This document shows positions 1 through 6,409 of a stretch of DNA of 8,454 nt, piece by piece. Within the stretch, counting starts at the first letter, position 1. Each line of letters starts with the position of its first letter. The DNA comes from Planctomycetota bacterium. GTDB lineage: Bacteria > Planctomycetota > Planctomycetia > Pirellulales > Lacipirellulaceae. The DNA lies in NCBI GenBank assembly GCA_029259975.1, contig JAJDEE010000336.1, forward strand, positions 1 through 8,454. The letters run 5' to 3'. A program made the translations under genes and the position numbers. A model generated the notes under the pieces. It made no database searches. It saw nothing but the letters and a program-made list of their open reading frames with translations, and was not told the origin of the DNA.

Positions 1-5
1 CAAAA

Positions 6-77
6 GGTGGGTAAACCTGCTGGCGAGGAATGCTTATCGCAATATCAAAGTCGCTTTCGCCAGCAGAACTACCCACC
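6..77. repeat. Large imperfect inverted repeat (REP-like palindrome)
   Basis: The left arm (6-26) and right arm (57-77) are 21 bases each and pair at 18 of 21 positions. The outer GGTGGGTA and inner CTGCTGGCGA blocks are perfectly complementary and only a central AAC triplet mismatches. The loop is 30 bases (27-56). Read on the minus strand the element begins TAGGGTGGGT and ends ACCCACC followed by TTTT, so it could also end transcription of the CPBP gene, although four T's is weak. The TAGGGTGGGT/ACCCACC termini resemble dispersed intergenic palindromes that I associate with several bacterial phyla; that resemblance is recollection, not a search. No second full copy is in the window. Confidence 0.6.
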
Positions 78-87
78 CTACAAAATC

Positions 88-119
88 CTAAAGGTTTCGC
101 CTAAAGGCGAGGGTTTTAG
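88..119. repeat. Small hairpin next to the large palindrome
   Basis: A perfect TCGCC-TAAA-GGCGA stem-loop lies at 97-110. It is flanked by the complementary pair CTAAA (88-92) and TTTAG (115-119), separated from the core by a 4-base internal loop on each side. A further ACCCACC copy follows at 120-126, identical to 71-77, so two copies of this heptamer can compete for the GGTGGGT at 6-12. The sequence shows structure only; a function as part of a REP-type element is inferred. Confidence 0.5.
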
Positions 120-125
120 ACCCAC

Positions 126-159
126 CGCAAGGACAATAAAATGCTCTTGCGCTTTTTTT
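126..159 (+). terminator. Probable rho-independent terminator, rightward
   Basis: CGCAAG (126-131) pairs perfectly with CTTGCG (146-151) across a 14-base loop. The stem is followed by one C and seven T's (153-159), the classic order for an intrinsic terminator on the plus strand. No plus-strand gene lies to its left inside the window, so it would serve a gene ending beyond the left edge that converges on the CPBP gene. The stem is short, which lowers confidence. Confidence 0.5.
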
Positions 160-173
160 CGCTGATTAGACAT

Positions 174-743
174 TCATCGTTGCTTCACTTTCCACTGAAA
201 GTAGATCAATGCCGCGCAGTCGTATGTTGCATGAGCCACAATCGGTGCAACAAGATCGCCAAACTCCATCGCTAGCCAACCCAGGTAGCCTCCGATTAGT
301 GTCGCGAGGACGAAGTAGCTCATCGAAAGTGCGTGTGCCAAGCCAAAGAGCAAGCTCACGACAGCCAGGGCGATCCAGGGTGTGGTCCAACTGGCGATCC
401 AGGGCTGCAAGGCTCCGCGAAACAAGATTTCTTCGCCTACTCCAGCGGCGAGGCTGATCAGTGCCAACTCGAGCCAACTGCTCCTGAAGAACATTTGGTA
501 GACCAGCTGTTCCACGGCCAATCTGATTTCGACAAATGGTGGCCAAACGCTGCGTGTCAACACGCCCAGCATTGCCAGCATTGGAAAGACGGCCAGCAGG
601 CCCCGCAATACAGCAGACGAAGTGATTTGCAGCATCGCGTCCAACTGCGAGTTGTCGGATAGATAAGCGAAGCCAACGCCAGCGATTCCTAGCCCCGACT
701 CAAACAACAAAGCGAACGCAAAAGCACGGTTTTTCAGCTCCAT
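174..743 (-). CDS. CPBP family intramembrane (CAAX-type) metalloprotease
   Basis: This 189-residue protein is almost wholly hydrophobic, with several predicted membrane helices, and carries the three conserved motifs of the CPBP/Abi family (CAAX prenyl protease 2-like). These are the EExxxR motif in GVGEEILFRG (E104, E105, R109), the FxxxH motif FGLAH (F133, H137), and a late HATYD (H171, D175). Together they form the expected glutamate/histidine metal site within the membrane. Such proteins cleave substrates in the cytoplasmic membrane; bacterial members act in peptide maturation, bacteriocin self-immunity or unknown roles, and no substrate can be named here. The ATG at 741-743 is preceded by GGAAGAAG at a suitable distance. 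The gene stands alone, divergent from ppdK, with no bacteriocin gene beside it. It is shorter than many family members but all motifs are present. Confidence 0.85.
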   Translation of the reverse strand: MELKNRAFAFALLFESGLGIAGVGFAYLSDNSQLDAMLQITSSAVLRGLLAVFPMLAMLGVLTRSVWPPFVEIRLAVEQLVYQMFFRSSWLELALISLAAGVGEEILFRGALQPWIASWTTPWIALAVVSLLFGLAHALSMSYFVLATLIGGYLGWLAMEFGDLVAPIVAHATYDCAALIYFQWKVKQR

Positions 744-789
744 AAGGCTTCTTCCATTGCGTCGGCCTAGAGTCTCTTAACGCAGCATC

Positions 790-818
790 TTGACGATTCG
801 CCAACGGTAATCTAAGCT
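790..818 (+). promoter_or_regulatory. Weak candidate promoter for ppdK
   Basis: TTGACG at 790-795 matches five of six bases of the sigma70 -35 box. With a 17-base spacer the -10 position is TAAGCT (813-818), which matches only the T-A-...-T skeleton. If real, transcription would start about 130 bases before ppdK and run through the 16-bp tandem repeat. This is a weak call. Confidence 0.2.
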
Positions 819-862
819 GATTGGTTCGATTTCACTCGTAGAGAGTAACCATTGGCTCGCTG

Positions 863-894
863 TTTCGACAGGCTCTGCTTTCGACAGGCTCTGC
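863..894. repeat. Perfect 16-bp tandem duplication upstream of ppdK
   Basis: TTTCGACAGGCTCTGC occurs twice with no spacer, at 863-878 and 879-894, in the divergent spacer between the CPBP gene and ppdK. The second copy ends 63 bases before the ppdK start. It may be a recent slippage duplication or a paired protein-binding site; the sequence alone does not decide. Confidence 0.85.
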
Positions 895-957
895 CGGTGT
901 TTCGGTTGATCAACTTACCAGTCACTTCCACTCGACGCAAAACAGAAACGACTTACG

Positions 958-3636
958 ATGGCTAAAAAAGCGGCTAAAAAGGCTTCTAAAGCTACCAAAA
1001 TGGCCTACTACTTCGGAAAAACTAAGACCGAAGGCAATAGCAAGCAAAAGCACCTGCTTGGTGGTAAAGGCACCAACTTGGCTGAGATGACCCGCATCGG
1101 TTTGCCGGTCCCTCCCGGGTTTACAATTACGACAGAAGTCTGCGATCTGTATTACAAAAGCAAGAAGAAGCTGCCGGCCGGCTTGATGGACGCGGTCAAC
1201 AAGAATGTCAAAATGCTCGAGAAAGAGCTGGGCAAAAAGTTTGGCGACACTAAACTGCCCCTGTTAGTATCGGTACGATCGGGTGCTGCGGTCTCGATGC
1301 CGGGCATGATGAATACGATTCTCAATCTGGGGCTTAACGACCAATCGGTTGCTGGTTTGGCCAACGCAACAGGCAACGAACGATTTGCCTACGACGCGTA
1401 TCGCCGTTTGATCAACATGTTTGGCGATGTGGTTTGTGGCGTTGACCACGAATATTTCGAGCATGCTTTCGATAGGATCAAGACGAAGTACCACGCCAAA
1501 GACGACAACGATGTGCCGCTGGAGGGTATGATTGCCCTGTGCGATTCCTACAAAAAAGTCTTTCGCAAGCACTATGGCAGGCCATTCCCGCAAGATCCGC
1601 TCAAGCAGCTTGAGTTGGCGATTGAGGCTGTTTTTGCCAGCTGGATGCAGTCGCGTGCGATTCGCTATCGCCAAGTGGAGAACATCACTGGCCTGCTCGG
1701 CACGGCGGTAAACGTGCAGTCGATGGTGTTCGGCAACATGGGCGACGACTCGGGTACTGGTGTGGCATTTACACGCGATCCATCGACCGGCCAAAACAAG
1801 TTCTACGGCGAATTCTTGATCAACGCCCAGGGCGAAGATGTCGTCGCGGGCATTCGCACGCCTCAAGACGTTTCAGAAATGCCTAAGTGGAACAAAAAGA
1901 TTTACGAGCAATTGCTTAAGATCAAAGACAAACTCGAAAAGCACTATCGCGACGTGCAAGACATCGAGTTTACGATCGAGAAAGGCAAACTGTATATGCT
2001 GCAAACCCGCAACGGCAAGCGGACGGGTGCCGCCGCAGTGAAAATTGCCTGCGATATGGTCAAGGAAAAGCTGATCAAAGAAAAAGAAGGCGTGATGCGT
2101 ATCCCCGCAGGCGATCTCACCCAGCTATTACTGCCCAGCTTTAGCCCCGCTGCAAAAGCAAAAGCAAAAAAAACGGGAGGCTTGCTCACGGTCGGGCTGC
2201 CAGCTTCGCCGGGAGCTGCCTTTGGTAAGCTCGCCTTCACCGCAGCCGAAGCGGTCGATCGTACGCTCGAGGGCGAAAAGGTCTTGTTGGTGCGTAAAGA
2301 GACCAACCCCGAAGATATCGACGGGATGCACTCGGCAGCTGGCATTTTGACCAGCACGGGCGGCATGACGAGTCATGCCGCAGTTGTTGCTCGTGGTTGG
2401 GGGCGCTGCTGTGTGGCTGGAGCTGGCGAGATCCACATCGACGAGAAGGCTCGCAAAATAAAAATTGATGGAAAAACTTTCACCCACAAAGACGTGCTGT
2501 CGATCGATGGTTCGACCGGTGAAGTGATGGTTGGTGAAGTCGAAACGCAAACCCCGAAGCTCTCGGGAGATTTTGCCACGGTCATGAAGTGGACCAACAA
2601 ATATGGCTCGATGAAAGTTCGCACCAATGCCGACACACCTGCTGATGCCAAGCGGGCACGCGATTTCGGTGCTCAAGGGATCGGCCTTTGCCGGACCGAG
2701 CACATGTTCTTCGAAGGCGAACGCATCATGGCGATGCGAGAAATGATTCTGGCCGAAAACAAAGCCGATCGCAAAGAGGCACTGACTAAGCTGTTGCCTG
2801 TGCAGCGTAAAGACTTCGTCGGCATTTTTACGGCAATGAAGGGCCTGCCCGTTACGATTCGGCTGCTAGATCCGCCGTTGCATGAGTTCTTGCCCCACGA
2901 CGATAAGAGTCAAGCCGAGATGGCCAGCCGCTTAGGCGTCAAACGCTCGGTCGTCAAAAACCGCGTCTTGGCTCTTCACGAGTCGAATCCGATGCTTGGT
3001 CATCGCGGCTGCCGGTTGGCGGTCACGTACCCCGAGATACTCGATATGCAGGTCACAGCTATTACCGAAGCGGTTATTGCCTGTAAGAAGAAGAAGGTCG
3101 ACGCTCAGGCTGAGATTATGATTCCGTTGGTTGGTACAGCTAACGAACTCAAGCTGCTCGGCGATCGTGTCCGTGTTGTGATGGACGAGGTGAAAGCCGC
3201 CAAAAAGTACACGGGCAAGCTGAATATTTTGGTCGGAACGATGATCGAAATTCCTCGCGCCGCGCTGACGGCGGATCAAGTGGGCGAACATGCCGACTTC
3301 TTTAGCTTTGGCACGAACGATCTAACCCAGATGACATTTGGCTACAGCCGCGACGACATCAACACGTTCTTGCCTGATTACTTGAACGAAGAGATCTTGC
3401 CACGCGATCCGTTCCAAACGCTCGACTCGACAGGCGTAGGCCAATTGGTCGAAATGGGCGTCAAGAAGGGTCGTTCGACGAAGAGTAAGCTCAAATGCGG
3501 CATTTGCGGCGAGCATGGCGGCGACCCCGAGTCGATTGAGTTCTGCCACAAAGTCGGGCTTGATTATGTTTCCTGTAGCCCATTCCGTGTGCCGATTGCT
3601 CGGCTCGCAGCGGCTCAGGCAGCGTTGGGCGCTTGA
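958..3636 (+). CDS. ppdK: Pyruvate, phosphate dikinase
   Basis: This cytosolic enzyme interconverts ATP + pyruvate + Pi and AMP + PEP + PPi, linking the foot of glycolysis to gluconeogenesis. At 892 residues it is full length. The N-terminal ATP-grasp domain (about 20-360) includes GGKGTNLAEM and the NMGDDSGTGVAFTRDPSTG segment. The central phosphohistidine domain (about 400-530) has GGMTSHAAVVARG with catalytic H473. The C-terminal TIM barrel (about 545-892) has GIGLCRTEHMFF and CGICGEHGGDP, with C850 as the expected general acid/base. T471, two residues before the histidine, matches the threonine that PPDK regulatory proteins phosphorylate in plants and bacteria, so similar control is possible. 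The start has no clear SD. Residues 1-15 form a Lys/Ala-rich tail before MAYYFGK, so M15 is an alternative start. An internal KAKAKK stretch near residue 400 lies in the linker before the phosphohistidine domain. Its 3' end overlaps lpxA by 22 bp, tail to tail. Confidence 0.97.
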   Translation: MAKKAAKKASKATKMAYYFGKTKTEGNSKQKHLLGGKGTNLAEMTRIGLPVPPGFTITTEVCDLYYKSKKKLPAGLMDAVNKNVKMLEKELGKKFGDTKLPLLVSVRSGAAVSMPGMMNTILNLGLNDQSVAGLANATGNERFAYDAYRRLINMFGDVVCGVDHEYFEHAFDRIKTKYHAKDDNDVPLEGMIALCDSYKKVFRKHYGRPFPQDPLKQLELAIEAVFASWMQSRAIRYRQVENITGLLGTAVNVQSMVFGNMGDDSGTGVAFTRDPSTGQNKFYGEFLINAQGEDVVAGIRTPQDVSEMPKWNKKIYEQLLKIKDKLEKHYRDVQDIEFTIEKGKLYMLQTRNGKRTGAAAVKIACDMVKEKLIKEKEGVMRIPAGDLTQLLLPSFSPAAKAKAKKTGGLLTVGLPASPGAAFGKLAFTAAEAVDRTLEGEKVLLVRKETNPEDIDGMHSAAGILTSTGGMTSHAAVVARGWGRCCVAGAGEIHIDEKARKIKIDGKTFTHKDVLSIDGSTGEVMVGEVETQTPKLSGDFATVMKWTNKYGSMKVRTNADTPADAKRARDFGAQGIGLCRTEHMFFEGERIMAMREMILAENKADRKEALTKLLPVQRKDFVGIFTAMKGLPVTIRLLDPPLHEFLPHDDKSQAEMASRLGVKRSVVKNRVLALHESNPMLGHRGCRLAVTYPEILDMQVTAITEAVIACKKKKVDAQAEIMIPLVGTANELKLLGDRVRVVMDEVKAAKKYTGKLNILVGTMIEIPRAALTADQVGEHADFFSFGTNDLTQMTFGYSRDDINTFLPDYLNEEILPRDPFQTLDSTGVGQLVEMGVKKGRSTKSKLKCGICGEHGGDPESIEFCHKVGLDYVSCSPFRVPIARLAAAQAALGA

Positions 3637-4520
3637 ACTCTGGCCGGCTGCTGAATGAGCTGACCGCTTGTTGCTTGATCGTCCTTGCCATCGACGCCGT
3701 CGTTGATGCCTGGGTGGATACGTAGAGCGACGCGCGGTGGGCTGCGCCGTTCCTGGACGAAGCCGCGTTGGCCCCCTTCGAAAAACTCGGCAAACTCGGC
3801 AGCAACGCCTATGGGAAACTGCTCCTGCAAAGAGCTAATGGTCTCGCGAAAGGAAAGACCCTCTCGATAGATCAATCGATAGGCAGCCTTCAGGCTGAGA
3901 ATTTCGTCACGTGTGAAATCGGTCCGACGGAGTCCTACTCGGTTCAGTCCAACGACCAGTGCGGTCGCTCCGTCGGTCAGTAGAAATGGTGGAACGTCCT
4001 GAACGACTTTGGTGCAGCCGCCAACCATCGCGAGCCGACCGACTCGGCAAAACTGATGCACAGCCGAGTTGCCGCCCAGACATGCGCGGTCGCCGATCTC
4101 GACATGTCCGCCGAGCATCGAGCCGTTAGTAAGTATCACATGACTGCCGACGTGGCAGTCGTGTGCCACATGAGAACCGACCATTAGCAGGCAGTCGTCC
4201 CCGATGGTCGTGTTTTGACCCTGGTGCATAGCACGATGCACGGTGACGTGCTCGCGAATCACATTACGCTCGCCAATCACAATTCCGCCAAGCTTGGCCG
4301 GCGGGTCGGTGTGTTGGGGCAGCCCACCGATTACGGTGCCCTCGCAAACAGTCGTATCGCGTCCGAGTGCTGTACCTGTACGGATTGTCGCGTGGGCTAC
4401 CAAACGGCAACCAGCAGCGATCTGGACGCCACTTTCCACAATACAATAAGGGCCAATTTCGACATTTTCGGCAAGTCGGGCGGTGGGATTGACTATCGCA
4501 GATGGGTGTATCTTCTTCAC
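3615..4520 (-). CDS. lpxA: Acyl-[ACP]--UDP-N-acetylglucosamine O-acyltransferase
   Basis: This enzyme performs the first step of lipid A synthesis, moving a 3-hydroxyacyl chain from ACP to UDP-GlcNAc in the cytoplasm. The N-terminal two thirds is a left-handed beta-helix of hexapeptide repeats. SHVAHDC carries the catalytic histidine (H120, equal to E. coli H125), followed by AVHQFC (155-158), MVGGC (165-169) and VVQDVPPF. The C-terminal helical part (about 203-255, including AYRLIYREG) is typical. G168 matches E. coli G173, the residue whose small side chain allows long (C14-like) acyl chains; that is an inference about substrate. The start is a GTG (4518-4520) preceded by AGAGGA with a 7-base spacer, and an in-frame stop at 4533-4535 excludes an earlier start. 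At 301 residues it is about 40 longer than E. coli LpxA (262); the extra tail (about 261-301) is polar and unlike the family, and its last codons lie opposite the ppdK end. No lpxC, fabZ, lpxB or lpxD gene is adjacent. Confidence 0.93.
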   Translation of the reverse strand: MKKIHPSAIVNPTARLAENVEIGPYCIVESGVQIAAGCRLVAHATIRTGTALGRDTTVCEGTVIGGLPQHTDPPAKLGGIVIGERNVIREHVTVHRAMHQGQNTTIGDDCLLMVGSHVAHDCHVGSHVILTNGSMLGGHVEIGDRACLGGNSAVHQFCRVGRLAMVGGCTKVVQDVPPFLLTDGATALVVGLNRVGLRRTDFTRDEILSLKAAYRLIYREGLSFRETISSLQEQFPIGVAAEFAEFFEGGQRGFVQERRSPPRVALRIHPGINDGVDGKDDQATSGQLIQQPARVQAPNAA

Positions 4521-4583
4521 GGAGGGGTCCTCTCAAAGCTGCTTCGCTGGCGGTAGCAGAGCGATTGGCAGCATCTTACTGCG

Positions 4584-4613
4584 TTGTCGTTACGCTTTGT
4601 CGTTGTCTATAAT
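4584..4613 (+). promoter_or_regulatory. Sigma70-like promoter for the TPR gene
   Basis: TTGTCG (4584-4589, four of six consensus bases) is followed by an 18-base spacer and a perfect TATAAT (4608-4613). Transcription would start near 4620 and give a leader of roughly 295 nt before the TPR start codon. The -10 box is perfect, but planctomycete promoters are poorly defined, so confidence is moderate. Confidence 0.45.
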
Positions 4614-4642
4614 TAAAGCTGTTGAAGCACTCGATACAGGAA

Positions 4643-4668
4643 CGACCGATTCATCGCATGAGTGGTCG
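4643..4668 (+). other. Hairpin in the predicted TPR leader
   Basis: CGACC (4643-4647) pairs with GGTCG (4664-4668). Inside it TCAT (4651-4654) pairs with ATGA (4658-4661) around a CGC loop, giving nine base pairs with a small internal loop. It lies just downstream of the candidate promoter. No T-run follows, so it is not an intrinsic terminator; a leader-RNA element or a protein site is possible. Confidence 0.35.
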
Positions 4669-4860
4669 CTAGCGGTAGTATCGGTTGCCACGATTGTGTC
4701 GGCTTAGTCGTCAATATCGAATCGACCCTCTTGCTGCAATTTACCGATTTTAACAAGGCGAAGTTGCTAGCAGTTCCAGTCTTAGGGCCTGGGCGAGCTT
4801 TGTATTCATGCGTAGACTGTACGATTGTAGGCTCGCGTCACAAGAGTCGCGGCCGAATCT

Positions 4861-4892
4861 TTTTTGACATCAAAAATACTCCCACAGGGAGT
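4861..4892. promoter_or_regulatory. Two back-to-back palindromes before the TPR gene SD
   Basis: TTTTTGACATCAAAAA (4861-4876) is a perfect palindrome with 7-base arms and a 2-base centre. One base later ACTCCC-ACA-GGGAGT (4878-4892) is a perfect hairpin with 6-base arms and a 3-base loop. The SD (4900-4903) begins eight bases after the second. The first resembles an operator for a dimeric regulator. The second could be an operator or an RNA hairpin affecting translation. The embedded TTGACA (4864-4869) has no matching -10 box. Confidence 0.45.
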
Positions 4893-4914
4893 TTGCTGAG
4901 GAGAGATTGCTAGC

Positions 4915-5256
4915 ATGGGCAACGAGATAGTGAAACTTTATGACGAGGCGGACCAACTCAAGACCGAAGGCAAGCTCGGCGAGGCTGTCGCTAAGCTTCA
5001 AGAGGCACTAGCTGTCGACGAGAATTATGCGTTAGCCCACTCAGCCCTGTCTGTCATTCTGCAACGTCAGGACCAGCACGAGCAGGCCGTAAAGCACGCA
5101 CAGCGAGTTTGCGAGCTTGAGCCGAACGACCCATTTAGTTTCACTGCGATGAGCGTCACATTTCAGCGAGCCTATGCAGGTACGAATAACACGGAGTACA
5201 TCCGCCTGGCTGAAGACGCGATGGAGCGCAGCAGGCAATTGAGCCAGGGGATGTGA
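4915..5256 (+). CDS. Small tetratricopeptide-repeat protein
   Basis: This is a 113-residue soluble helical protein with no signal peptide or membrane segment. TPR 1 spans about residues 5-35 (EADQLKTEGKLGEAVAKLQEALAVDEN) and TPR 2 about 38-72 (ALAHSALSVILQRQDQHEQAVKHAQRVCELEPND). The remainder, PFSFTAMSVTF...YIRLAEDAMERSRQL, forms a third, irregular helix pair interrupted by an AGTNNTEY loop. TPR units make protein-binding surfaces, so it is probably an adaptor; the partner is unknown. I recall short proteins with the same ELEPNDPFSFTA segment from planctomycetes, which would make it a conserved lineage protein, but this is unsearched. The ATG has a good GAGGAGAG SD about 11 bases upstream. 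It stands alone between divergent lpxA and a convergent operon, behind an unusually long and structured leader. Confidence 0.85.
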   Translation: MGNEIVKLYDEADQLKTEGKLGEAVAKLQEALAVDENYALAHSALSVILQRQDQHEQAVKHAQRVCELEPNDPFSFTAMSVTFQRAYAGTNNTEYIRLAEDAMERSRQLSQGM

Positions 5257-5272
5257 GATTAAGGCGATAGAC

Positions 5273-5306
5273 GCTGGTTAAAGCCAATTCGGAAACCTCA
5301 ACCAGC
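5273..5306. terminator. Inverted repeat between convergent genes, possible terminator
   Basis: GCTGGTT (5273-5279) pairs perfectly with AACCAGC (5300-5306) over a 20-base loop, 16 bases after the TPR stop. No T-run follows on either strand, so it does not fit the intrinsic terminator model well. A second small stem-loop, GTTC-CGTC-GAAC (5373-5384), lies close to the end of the aldolase gene. In the 133-bp convergent spacer these are the only structures I see. Confidence 0.3.
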
Positions 5307-5389
5307 CGCCAGATTAAGAGAATGACCTGTCCGTCAATTCAGGACCACCTCATATTATTCGATCCCGTCTGGGTTCCGTCGAACATGGT

Positions 5390-6409
5390 TTATGCAGTCG
5401 AAGCACTCAGGCAAAGATCTGCCTCTAAAGTGCGAACGGGCCGGATTCCCAGTTCTTCTAGATCGGCATGGTAGGTTCGCACTGCATCTGCAGGCTCAAT
5501 CTTGCCATCGGCCAAATCGCGTAACTGCCGAATAAACGATATTTGGTGTTCTGCACTGTTGATCTTCCGTCCAAAGAGGGCGGCGCGCGCGCCATGCTGC
5601 TTCGCTTCCCACAACATGTGAAACGCATCGAGTGTGGTACCCGCCGAGCCGCCCAAAATACCCACTACTAGCGAACGGTCGTAAGTCACAAGCTCCTCCA
5701 TGGCAGTTGGACCAAAGTAGGGAATCTTCAAGAAGATTGGCCGAGCACATTGGGGCACACCGGCTAGCGTACGCACAATGCAGTCGTTGACAAACCGTGG
5801 AACATCTTCCGATGCAAGCCCCGGGCAAGCATTGGGTGGAAAAACTTCCAAGAAATGACGAAATCCTTTCTCCTCAGCTTCTAAGCGAAACTCGCGATAA
5901 GACTCCAATGCCGCGCGGTCTAGCGACGCGTCGTTATTGAACGTGATTGAATACAGCCCCAAGTCGGCGCCAAGGCACCGTTGTTCCGGAGTGCAATTCT
6001 CATGTCCACACATCGCATGATCGATCGTCGCCGAACGAAACGGAAGCGAAGGCTGAGAACCATAGCTCCCCACTCTTCCTGCCAACCAAATGTCGGTCGT
6101 GTCGTTGGCACGAATTGCCGGAGTGATGAGACTGTCGTCAAACAATCGCCTGCCAAGTGTCAAACGATCGCTTGTGCTGACGCTCATCAGCATAATATCA
6201 ACCAAACCCTGATCAACCACTTCGAGAATATTCTCGATATATTCATCCAGAGAGCGAAACTCCGTGGCAGATCCCTCTGACTTGCGACGACGACCTGGCG
6301 CCGATATCCCAAAAGCCATATCGGCATCTTTGGCATCGGCCAAGATGAAATCTTGGCATGTGGGGTCCTCGGCAATCCGAGCCAGCTTTTGATCGAGCGT
6401 TTTGGTCAT
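5390..6409 (-). CDS. Class I aldolase-like TIM-barrel protein (DeoC/FbaB/LacD type)
   Basis: This is a 339-residue cytosolic protein and the last gene of a three-gene operon. The C-terminal half reads like a Schiff-base aldolase. PIFLKIPYFG holds K228, the best candidate for the imine-forming lysine. VVGILGGSAGTTLDAFHMLWEAKQHGARAALFGRKI (248-283) looks like the phosphate-binding end of the barrel seen in FbaB and LacD. The barrel start (FILADAKDADMAFG, 21-34, and DIMLMSVST, 71-79) also fits. An unusual HAMCGHENCTPEQRC cluster (131-145; H131, C134, H136, C139, C145) may bind metal. The ATG follows the kinase stop directly (TGAATG), implying coupled translation. Beside a kinase and a NagB-like enzyme, cleavage of a ketose (bis)phosphate into triose phosphates is the inferred role. 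Family placement is by eye and the substrate is unknown. Confidence 0.65.
   Translation of the reverse strand: MTKTLDQKLARIAEDPTCQDFILADAKDADMAFGISAPGRRRKSEGSATEFRSLDEYIENILEVVDQGLVDIMLMSVSTSDRLTLGRRLFDDSLITPAIRANDTTDIWLAGRVGSYGSQPSLPFRSATIDHAMCGHENCTPEQRCLGADLGLYSITFNNDASLDRAALESYREFRLEAEEKGFRHFLEVFPPNACPGLASEDVPRFVNDCIVRTLAGVPQCARPIFLKIPYFGPTAMEELVTYDRSLVVGILGGSAGTTLDAFHMLWEAKQHGARAALFGRKINSAEHQISFIRQLRDLADGKIEPADAVRTYHADLEELGIRPVRTLEADLCLSASTA

Larger units (their letters stand above)
4521..4914. other. 394-bp divergent intergenic region between lpxA and the TPR gene
   Basis: No convincing gene is seen here. The region holds the lpxA SD (4528-4533), a sigma70-like promoter facing right (4584-4613), a hairpin at 4643-4668, a distant complementary pair GCGAGC/GCTCGC (4793-4798 with 4831-4836), two adjacent palindromes (4861-4876 and 4878-4892) and the TPR gene SD (GGAG at 4900-4903). 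The 9-mer TTGCTAGCA occurs twice, at 4764-4772 and 4907-4915, the second running into the TPR start codon. An open frame of 83 codons with a GTG start (4662-4913) is present but looks like chance. Confidence 0.6.

Noticed and set aside
1..173. CRISPR array or tRNA in the palindromic left end
   Set aside because: There are no regularly spaced direct repeats and no cloverleaf; the structure is inverted repeats plus a terminator.
1264..1866. Long open frame on the minus strand inside ppdK (200 codons), with others at 1944-2366 and 2128-2703
   Set aside because: They lie fully opposite a well-conserved enzyme gene, their translations show no recognisable domain, and open antisense frames are common opposite biased codons.
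4215..4556. Plus-strand open frames opposite lpxA (113 and 68 codons)
   Set aside because: They are shadows of a clear hexapeptide-repeat gene and have no domain or SD.
4864..4892. TTGACA as a -35 box close to the TPR gene
   Set aside because: At 16-18 bases downstream there is only GGGAGT-like sequence with no -10 box. The TTGACA is better explained as part of a perfect palindrome.
4662..4913. 83-codon plus-strand frame ending just before the TPR start
   Set aside because: It starts with GTG and has no SD. Its composition is not protein-like, and it covers the palindromes and the SD of the next gene.
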